In this document: positions 51,713 through 57,815 of the stretch, piece after piece
Position numbering within the stretch: the first letter of the stretch is position 1
Layout of the letters: the number at the start of each line of letters is the position of its first letter
Origin: an uncultured Phocaeicola sp.
GTDB taxonomy: Bacteria > Bacteroidota > Bacteroidia > Bacteroidales > Bacteroidaceae
DNA: 57,815 nt
NCBI GenBank assembly: GCA_944322395.1
Contig: CALUPA010000004.1
Location: 1-57,815 of the forward strand
Reading direction: 5' to 3'
Notes under the pieces: model-generated
Told to the model about the DNA's origin: nothing
Databases searched by the model: none
What the model saw: the letters and a program-made list of their open reading frames with translations, nothing else
Made by a program: the position numbers and the translations under genes

Positions 51713-53290
51713 ATGAACAGATTCTTTTTATTTACTATATTGACAAGTATGGCTTTGGTTAGCTGTACAGATAATTTTAAAGAATACAACAGTGATCCTT
51801 ATGGCGTATCGGATGAGGTACTAGCTTCAGGAGGTATTGCTGAACAAGTGGCCAATGACTGTGGAGTCCTCTCCGGAATAGTGATACCGTTGCAGGAAAA
51901 TTTATTTCAGTATTCAATGAGTTTAGGATGTGAGGCTCTTTCCGGGTATATGGGACAGACTAAGCATTCTGATATAGGAAGATATAATTATAATGTCGGC
52001 TTTATCGAATATCCTTTTACTGATGAACAGTCATTGCCTAAAGTGATTAAGCAGTATAATTCTCTTTCGCTGGCTACTAATGCAAGTCATGAGAATGCTT
52101 TTTATGCATGGGGTACAATACTAAAGGTAGCTGTTCTGCACAGACTGACAGATATGTATGGACCTATACCGTATGAATTTTCAGGAACTGATGCACAAAA
52201 GCCGTATCAGACTCAGGAATATATATATAGAAAGATGATTGAGGAACTTACATGGTCAAGTGAAACTTTGGCAAAGGCTGTTTTATCATCAGTGGAAAAG
52301 AGTGCATGGCTTACTCATGATGATGTTTATAATGGCGATTTGACAAAATGGGTGAAATTTGCCAATTCATTAAAACTAAGGCTTGCTATAAGGGTATCAA
52401 ATAAACTTCCTGAAGAGGCAAAAAAATGGGCAGAAGAGGCTGTACGTGCAGGAGTAATTGAGAATAATACAGAGAATGCAATGAAACCTACATCGGATAA
52501 TCCTTTCTACAAAATGAGTAATAACTGGGGTGATACAAGATGTGGTGCTGACATCGTTTCATATATGAATGCATTTTCTGACCCTCGTAGAGAGGCTTAT
52601 TTTGAAAAAACAAATAGAAGTGGCAACGATGTTTATTTTGGATTGAGGTCAGGAGTAGTACTTCCGGCAAAGGAGGAACTTATAAACTCGTCTTCAAATA
52701 TTTATTCCAGGCCTAAGGTCAGTGTTTCCGATCCGGTTGTGTGGATGAATGCTTCGGAAGTATATTTTCTGAGGTCAGAGGGGGCATTGAAAAACTGGAG
52801 CATGGGTGGAACTGCAAAAGAATTTTACGAGAAAGGTATAGAACTGTCTATGAATATGCATGACGTTGCTATAGGAGACTATCTGAATAATGACTCTAAA
52901 AGAGGGGCTTTTACTGATAGTGAATATTCTAACTTTAATAGTCCTGCGTTCTCATCAGATATAACCGTGAAATGGTCGGATGACAATAAAGAAAATCTTG
53001 CTAAAATTATTATGCAGAAATATATAGCAATGTTCCCATATGGCAGTGCTGAGGCTTGGGCTGAATGGAGACGTACTGGATTTCCTAATCTATTGCCGGC
53101 TATAGATTATAATCATGAAGTCAGCAATATTAAGAAAGATGAGTCGGGTGCCGATTCGTTTGGATACAGAAGATATCCTTTACCTCAGATTGAACATACT
53201 GTAAACACTACTAATGTTGAAAATGCTATAAAGGAGGATTTGGAGGGTAATGACAGTCCAAATACTAATGTTTGGTGGGCAAGAAAATAA
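51713..53290 (+). CDS. susD: SusD/RagB-type surface glycan-binding lipoprotein (PUL3)
   Basis: The 525-residue lipoprotein (signal MNRFFLFTIL, then TSMALVSC, C18) shows the SusD-like_2 pattern: NFKEYNSDPYGVSDEVL, LHRLTDMYGPIPYEFSG, LTKWVKFANSLKLRLAIRVSN, WMNASEVYFLRSEGAL and SAEAWAEWRRTGFPNLLPA. It is more diverged from the PUL1 and PUL2 SusD proteins than those are from each other. It starts 27 bases after the SusC stop and forms the lid of that transporter. The central region is shorter than in the other two, which suggests a different ligand pocket. Confidence 0.92.
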   Translation: MNRFFLFTILTSMALVSCTDNFKEYNSDPYGVSDEVLASGGIAEQVANDCGVLSGIVIPLQENLFQYSMSLGCEALSGYMGQTKHSDIGRYNYNVGFIEYPFTDEQSLPKVIKQYNSLSLATNASHENAFYAWGTILKVAVLHRLTDMYGPIPYEFSGTDAQKPYQTQEYIYRKMIEELTWSSETLAKAVLSSVEKSAWLTHDDVYNGDLTKWVKFANSLKLRLAIRVSNKLPEEAKKWAEEAVRAGVIENNTENAMKPTSDNPFYKMSNNWGDTRCGADIVSYMNAFSDPRREAYFEKTNRSGNDVYFGLRSGVVLPAKEELINSSSNIYSRPKVSVSDPVVWMNASEVYFLRSEGALKNWSMGGTAKEFYEKGIELSMNMHDVAIGDYLNNDSKRGAFTDSEYSNFNSPAFSSDITVKWSDDNKENLAKIIMQKYIAMFPYGSAEAWAEWRRTGFPNLLPAIDYNHEVSNIKKDESGADSFGYRRYPLPQIEHTVNTTNVENAIKEDLEGNDSPNTNVWWARK

Positions 53291-53316
53291 ATATGGTTAA
53301 TATTAAAATTGAAGGT

Positions 53317-54342
53317 ATGAAAAATATTATAAAGATAGCAATTTTGGGATTGCTCATTGTTGGATGTACGGAAATAGAGCCTTTACAAATGAAGGTTGAT
53401 GCTGCTGAGAAAAACTTAACGGAAATAAAGAATTATAAATCAACAGAACATTATATTTCTGCCGTGTGGTTTTCGAATTGGAAGGCTGATGGAAATATGA
53501 ATTCTTATCTGAGTATTTTGCCCGACAGTCTTGATATGGTAATTTTGGAAGATGGATATACTGAACTTACCGAGGCACAAAAAATTGACCTTAAATGTGT
53601 AAGAGAAGAAAAGGGTATGAAAGTTCTTATGACAGTAGACTTTGATAAACAGTACGAACAGTATGTTGCAGATTTGGAAGAAGCTGAAGAAAATGGCGAA
53701 AGTATAGCCGAGGAACAGGCTGCCAATGAAGGCAGGGAAGTTACAATGGAAGATATAGAGAATGCTGTCAAGCAGGAACAACAAAAAGTTAAAGATAAAT
53801 ATTCAAGTCTTGGAAATATTGTCCTTGATGATTCAGAGAAGATTATTTCTGAATCTGGTTTGGATGGATTAAATATTAGAATAACATCTACTGCTGATAT
53901 TTTTTTCAGGGAAATAGTGAAAATATTTATAGAACAGGCTGGCGAAAGGATGAATAAAGCAGAAAAGACAATAGTGTTTGAAGGATATATTGGATATGTA
54001 AATAATTCTTGTAAATGGTTTGATTATATTATCAGTACTACACATGGTGGTAATAGATTGTCAGAAGTGCAGGAAGTGTTCAATACCTTTATGTCGATGG
54101 AGAATTCCAAATCAGAACGTTTTTTGTTGTACTTGTCACTAGAAAATGATTCATGGAAAACTCCTTATGAAGATATATTGTCCTCAGTGGAGGTGACAGA
54201 AGAAAAATATAAATCATTGAGTTTATGGAAACCTTTGGGTGGAGAAAGAACAGGCGGAATGGCTATGAAAGGGATTGAGAATGATTATGAGAATAAATAT
54301 ACTATATTGAGAGAGACTATACAATATCTAAACCTTAAATAA
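53317..54342 (+). CDS. GH18-fold lipoprotein with catalytic D-x-E lost and acidic insert (PUL3)
   Basis: I place the start at ATG 53317 (signal MKNIIKIAIL, then GLLIVGC, C17). The frame is open from an ATG at 53272 that overlaps the SusD stop. The 341 residues match the PUL1 and PUL2 inactive GH18 proteins: YKSTEHYISAVWFSNW, LPDSLDMVILEDGY and GMKVLMTVDFD. The signature region is SGLDGLNIRITSTAD, where D183-G184 is followed by R188 and T190 in place of the catalytic pair. A Glu/Gln/Lys-rich insert (about residues 112-160) that looks helical replaces the short loop of the other two. A surface glycan-binding function is inferred. Confidence 0.7.
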   Translation: MKNIIKIAILGLLIVGCTEIEPLQMKVDAAEKNLTEIKNYKSTEHYISAVWFSNWKADGNMNSYLSILPDSLDMVILEDGYTELTEAQKIDLKCVREEKGMKVLMTVDFDKQYEQYVADLEEAEENGESIAEEQAANEGREVTMEDIENAVKQEQQKVKDKYSSLGNIVLDDSEKIISESGLDGLNIRITSTADIFFREIVKIFIEQAGERMNKAEKTIVFEGYIGYVNNSCKWFDYIISTTHGGNRLSEVQEVFNTFMSMENSKSERFLLYLSLENDSWKTPYEDILSSVEVTEEKYKSLSLWKPLGGERTGGMAMKGIENDYENKYTILRETIQYLNLK

Positions 54343-54350
54343 TAAGTATT

Positions 54351-55718
54351 ATGAAAAAAATATCAATAATAAGTTTCCTGATTTTGTTGTTACTAAGTGG
54401 TTGCAGGGAGGAATTTGGGAAAACTTTGTTTGGACCAGATAAAACTGTTGCTCCAGAAAAAATAACAGATAAAGAGCTGGTTTTTGTGAATACTACTGAG
54501 AACACTGATATTTCTTCAGCAGGAGAGATAACAGCTTCCCCTGTTGATGTGATATTTTCTTCTGTGCAGCCTATTGGACAAACTAAGGATATTACAGTTT
54601 CTGCTAAATTGAAGGATGGCAAAATGAATACTGATAATGTTTTTTATTTGAAGGTTTTGACAGATGAGACATTACTTTCTGTTTTTAAAAACAATACTGG
54701 GTACAAGGCTGAATTCTTGCCTGAAGCTACATATAAACTGGCTAATGATATGGTCGTTTTTGAGAAGGACGGAAAGAATGCTGTTAATAGCTGTACAGTG
54801 CGTATAACTAATAGTTTATCTCTTCAAATAAATAAAGATTATTTATTGCCAATACAACTGGAAACGGTTCCTGGATTTAATATCTCAGAAACGAATAAAA
54901 TAATATTCATACATGTGAAACGTAAAGGAGGTTCTGGCGAAATAGAAGGTGCAGCTGATTTCAGACCAATGGCTGGTGATAATAAATTGGATGCTGATGG
55001 AGTGGATAAAGGAGTAAATAGGAATAACTTGTATTATGAGGTTGACGGAAGCAGCTTCAAAAATTTACAGGCTTGTACTATAGAAGGTTTGATTTATATT
55101 GATTCGTTTAAGGATGAGAGTGAACGTTCTGATGGAACATTGGCTGGCATATCTTCACTGTGGGGATGTGAGGAAGGTGGAGTTCCGGTAAGTTTCCTTT
55201 TACGTTTTGGTGATGCCAGTGTTTCAACAAATATGTTACAGCTTGTTGTAAGTGAGAAGAAATATGTTGTTAATTATAAATTTAAGGAAAAGCAATGGTA
55301 TCATATAGCTATGACTTATGATGGAACAGAAATAAAGTTCTATATAAATTATAGAGAAAGGCTTAATGTAGAATATTCAGGAAATATAAGCCTTGCAGGT
55401 TCGTCTTTCAGATTAGGGCAGTCTTTTAATCAGTGGAGAGGGTTCAATGGTAAAATGTCTGAGGTCAGAATCTGGAATACTGCAAGAACTATGAAAGAGT
55501 TAAAAGATAATGCATTGGATGTTATTCAATTGGATGATGAAAAGAGTAAACTCTTAGCATATTGGAAAATGAATAAGGTTATGGCCGGTTCAAGTAATAA
55601 AATGATTTCAGATGTTAGCGGAAATGAACGCCACATTACTGTTAGACGTCAAGGGGCGAATGATGACTCGGTTGTTCCTGTTGTAGTTATTGATAATGAT
55701 ATTGATATTAATATTTAA
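54351..55718 (+). CDS. DUF1735-LamG lipoprotein (PUL3)
   Basis: The 455-residue lipoprotein (signal MKKISIISFL, then ILLLLSGC, C18, then REE) has a DUF1735-like domain (about 40-195; QPIGQTKDITVSAKLKDG; LPIQLETVPGFNISE) and a LamG domain (about 225-445; WYHIAMTYDGTEIKFYINYRER, FNGKMSEVRIW, KLLAYWKMNKV). It keeps the fixed position between the inactive and active GH18 genes. It starts 8 bases after the preceding stop, so translational coupling is likely. The C-terminal tail (VVPVVVIDNDIDINI) is hydrophobic-acidic and absent from the PUL1 and PUL2 copies. Confidence 0.8.
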   Translation: MKKISIISFLILLLLSGCREEFGKTLFGPDKTVAPEKITDKELVFVNTTENTDISSAGEITASPVDVIFSSVQPIGQTKDITVSAKLKDGKMNTDNVFYLKVLTDETLLSVFKNNTGYKAEFLPEATYKLANDMVVFEKDGKNAVNSCTVRITNSLSLQINKDYLLPIQLETVPGFNISETNKIIFIHVKRKGGSGEIEGAADFRPMAGDNKLDADGVDKGVNRNNLYYEVDGSSFKNLQACTIEGLIYIDSFKDESERSDGTLAGISSLWGCEEGGVPVSFLLRFGDASVSTNMLQLVVSEKKYVVNYKFKEKQWYHIAMTYDGTEIKFYINYRERLNVEYSGNISLAGSSFRLGQSFNQWRGFNGKMSEVRIWNTARTMKELKDNALDVIQLDDEKSKLLAYWKMNKVMAGSSNKMISDVSGNERHITVRRQGANDDSVVPVVVIDNDIDINI

Positions 55719-55730
55719 AAAATGGATGTT

Positions 55731-57506
55731 ATGAAATTATATAAATCATTTTGCATTACAATGCTATTTATATCAGCTCTGTCTTTTGGTTGCAAAGAGG
55801 AAACTCTAACGGCTGAAGTACCTGCTGTTAATAATAACCAAGCGGTAGGGGAACTTCAGTTTGTGTTGCCAGGGGCTGAAAACAGTATTAGTCACAGATT
55901 ATCAGGTGAAGAGATCATTTTTGAATTGAGACAAGGTAAAAATAATAGTCAGGATATTATAGCAGAGTTTGATACATCTGATGAAACTTTATCTGATTTG
56001 ACAAATAAATATGCTGAATTTAAGGGTATTAGCTTATATAAATTAATTGACAGATCAAAATATACGTTACCGGAGTCTGTTATTCTAAATAAGAATCAGA
56101 ATAGTGTATCTGTACCTGTAAAGATAAACAATCTGGAAAAAGGAACATATGTCCTTCCATTAGTACTGAAAAGTGGTAAGGATGAAATAGGATTGCAATT
56201 TGTTGAAATTGTAAAATCAGAAGATTCAGATATAGATATGTCATGGGTTGAAAGAACTCCAACAGTTGAAGAACCTAGGATGGTTGCTATTGTTGAGGCT
56301 GCAGAGAATGATTTGCGCAATATCGGTAATTATATTCTATATCCTTATGGAGAAAGCCAGCCGGGGAAAAAGCGTCCATTATTTGATATGGCTGTAATTT
56401 TCTCGGCTAATATGAATTTTGATGAATTTGCATGTAAACCTGTATTGTTTTATAATGATGATGTAAAACGTATATTGAATAATATAGATGTTTTTGTAAG
56501 ACCTTTACAAGAAAAGGGAATTAAAGTTTTGTTGTCGATAATGCCAAATCACCAGGCAATAGGTTTTGCTAATCTTGATATTAGTAATGACCGTATGATG
56601 ATAAAAGAATTTGCAAAGGATATCTATAATGATATAAAAAAATATGGGCTTGATGGAGTAATGTTTGATGATGAGTATGCTGATTATCCAGAGTCTATAG
56701 AATCTGTACAACCAGGAAGACCTATGATTCAAATGGGTAGTTTTCATTTCCTTATAAAGGAGTTAAGAAACCTGATGCCGTTTGTTGAAGGACAGTCCTG
56801 GAAGGACAGAACGAATATTATTACAATGTATAATATAGGATTGTTTAGTAATGCTTTAGTCGGTGAAAGAGGATGGTGTCTGTTCAGTAATAATTTTGAT
56901 GATATAAAAGCTGGAAAGAACAAATGGGCTGATGTTGATAATTATGGTAATAAAATAAGTGAAAATCGTAAAGCTTTAAGAGAATGGGTAAGAAATCCCG
57001 AAAATCAATCTGTACTTGATGAGTTATCAGAGATAAAGGTTGGAGAGTTACTTGATTATGTATGGAATGCAAACTATCAGAGGGGTGATAACTATAATCA
57101 ATCAGCAGAAGGAAATGCTCCTGTTACATGGATTGCAGGAATGGATGCTGAGGTTGCTAAGCAGAAATTTGGTTTGGCTTCCTTTGAAATGAGTCTTGAA
57201 ATTGATCCTTATATAGGAATAAAACATGTTACAAGATTTTGGGAACAGAGTACTCCTGATGGAAGTATAATAGGGCGTACAGAAAGTAGGGCTACTACAT
57301 TGTCCAAACAGAAGAACTCGAAGCAGACATCTATGATAATGTTTAATATACAGTATGTTCCTGATAAATGGAATGATAATCTTTTGACAAATATTTATCT
57401 TAAGGATTATACTGAATTTTTTAGAGGATTAGGAAATAATAATTCTCCAAAAGTTGTGTTTGAAGGTATTAATTATGATACAATGGTTCCTTCATATATG
57501 AGATGA
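55731..57506 (+). CDS. DUF1735-GH18 endo-beta-N-acetylglucosaminidase-like lipoprotein (PUL3)
   Basis: The start is taken at ATG 55731 (signal MKLYKSFCIT, then MLFISALSFGC, C21, then KEE). ATG 55722 is also in frame. The 591 residues comprise a DUF1735 domain (about 40-162) and a GH18 barrel (about 180-520). The signature is LDGVMFDDEY with D308-G309 and catalytic D313-D-E315. Other barrel blocks are GIKVLLSIMPNHQAIGFANL and TWIAGMDAEVAKQKFGL. A C-terminal extension of about 70 residues (from TPDGSIIGRTESRATTLSK) is not seen in the PUL1 enzyme. An active endoglycosidase on N-glycans is inferred, and the specificity probably differs again. It is the last gene before a long hairpin. Confidence 0.84.
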   Translation: MKLYKSFCITMLFISALSFGCKEETLTAEVPAVNNNQAVGELQFVLPGAENSISHRLSGEEIIFELRQGKNNSQDIIAEFDTSDETLSDLTNKYAEFKGISLYKLIDRSKYTLPESVILNKNQNSVSVPVKINNLEKGTYVLPLVLKSGKDEIGLQFVEIVKSEDSDIDMSWVERTPTVEEPRMVAIVEAAENDLRNIGNYILYPYGESQPGKKRPLFDMAVIFSANMNFDEFACKPVLFYNDDVKRILNNIDVFVRPLQEKGIKVLLSIMPNHQAIGFANLDISNDRMMIKEFAKDIYNDIKKYGLDGVMFDDEYADYPESIESVQPGRPMIQMGSFHFLIKELRNLMPFVEGQSWKDRTNIITMYNIGLFSNALVGERGWCLFSNNFDDIKAGKNKWADVDNYGNKISENRKALREWVRNPENQSVLDELSEIKVGELLDYVWNANYQRGDNYNQSAEGNAPVTWIAGMDAEVAKQKFGLASFEMSLEIDPYIGIKHVTRFWEQSTPDGSIIGRTESRATTLSKQKNSKQTSMIMFNIQYVPDKWNDNLLTNIYLKDYTEFFRGLGNNNSPKVVFEGINYDTMVPSYMR

Positions 57507-57630
57507 TATTTAAGGCTTAATATTTGAATAATGATAAACAGAGTGTTACTATGGTATTATTTTATAGTAGGACCAATAGAATAACATAATGTTATATATT
57601 GTTTGGATATTATGAGCTTTGTTGCTATGG

Positions 57631-57671
57631 TAGCGTTTAGACAGTATTTTAATATTGTTTAAACGCTATTT
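57631..57671 (+). terminator. Long hairpin after PUL3, probable terminator
   Basis: TAGCGTTTAGACAGTATT (57631-57648) pairs with AATATTGTTTAAACGCTA (57651-57668) along 18 bp with two G-U pairs, followed by TTTG only. It is the best terminator candidate for PUL3, but the T run is weak. Confidence 0.5.
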
Positions 57672-57744
57672 GTATGATATGGTAAATAGAATGTTTATGT
57701 ATGATAATTAGTTTTTTATAGTCTTGTAATGGATGTATCTGCTG

Positions 57745-57793
57745 AAAACGGTTGATATCCGTTCACCCAAAACGGTGATATCCGTTCACTTTT
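57745..57793. repeat. Two tandem near-identical units with a GATATC palindromic core
   Basis: Unit 1 (57745-57768) is AAAACGGTTGATATCCG followed by TTCACCC. Unit 2 (57769-57793) is AAAACGGTGATATCCG followed by TTCACTTTT. They differ by one T deletion and the tail. Each centres on GATATC flanked by CGG and CCG, so each unit is an imperfect palindrome, as expected of a two-site operator. Confidence 0.75.
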
Positions 57794-57815
57794 CATACTC
57801 TTTACCTATGGCGAT

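Larger units (their letters stand above)
57507..57815. other. 309-base non-coding right end of window
   Basis: I see no gene start. The stretch contains the long hairpin at 57631-57668 and a tandem repeat with a palindromic core at 57745-57793. It may be the promoter region of a gene outside the window. Confidence 0.5.

Noticed and set aside
57631-57793. CRISPR-like array at the right end
   Set aside because: There are only two adjacent units without spacers between them and no cas gene in view.
57731-57800. Short minus-strand peptide frame across the tandem repeat (about 22-26 codons)
   Set aside because: Too short, made of the repeat itself, and has no promoter or ribosome site that I can support.

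Overview
The window looks like chromosomal DNA from a gut-type member of the Bacteroidota, most likely Bacteroidaceae or Prevotellaceae. The reasons are the low G+C content, SusC/SusD pairs, ECF sigma and FecR-type regulators, many lipoproteins with acidic residues just after the lipidated cysteine, and promoters of the Bacteroides type (TTTG near -33, TAnnTTTG near -7). I cannot name the species. I see no rRNA, tRNA, insertion sequence, phage gene or CRISPR array.

Region 1 (1-20273) is conserved housekeeping DNA. It holds the 3' part of a YfhO-family membrane protein, a cation diffusion facilitator, a YifB/ComM-type AAA ATPase with a thioredoxin-like lipoprotein that lacks CXXC, an OmpA-like/TPR lipoprotein and a XerD-type recombinase. 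Next comes a plus-strand operon (aroQ, pyk, O-methyltransferase, rbfA, LolE-like permease). Facing it is a minus-strand envelope cluster (DUF6242-like lipoprotein, uppS, bamA, two Skp/OmpH chaperones, then murI behind a terminator).

Region 2 (20274-57506) is accessory and reads entirely on the plus strand. It holds three consecutive polysaccharide-utilisation loci (PULs) built to one plan: SusC, SusD, a GH18-fold lipoprotein whose catalytic D-x-E has been lost, a DUF1735-LamG lipoprotein, and a GH18 endo-beta-N-acetylglucosaminidase-like lipoprotein with D-x-E intact. PUL1 is 20915-31409, PUL2 is 31764-46532 and PUL3 is 47117-57506. The closest relative I recognise for the active enzyme, especially in PUL1, is the Bacteroides thetaiotaomicron BT_3987 type that cuts the chitobiose core of N-glycans. 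I therefore infer that the region harvests host or dietary N-glycans at the cell surface. No exo-glycosidase (GH92, GH20, GH2, GH33 and so on) is present, so trimming of imported glycan must be encoded elsewhere.

The three loci differ in regulation and cargo. PUL1 has an ECF sigma factor but no anti-sigma gene, although its SusC carries an STN signalling domain. PUL2 has sigma, FecR anti-sigma and an STN-bearing SusC, plus a BACON-LamG protein and a CotH-kinase-like lipoprotein behind internal terminators. PUL3 has no sigma or anti-sigma gene, a SusC without STN, and an unrecognised lipoprotein as first gene. Short repeats, palindromes and a 13-mer placed identically before both sigma genes point to shared or linked control.
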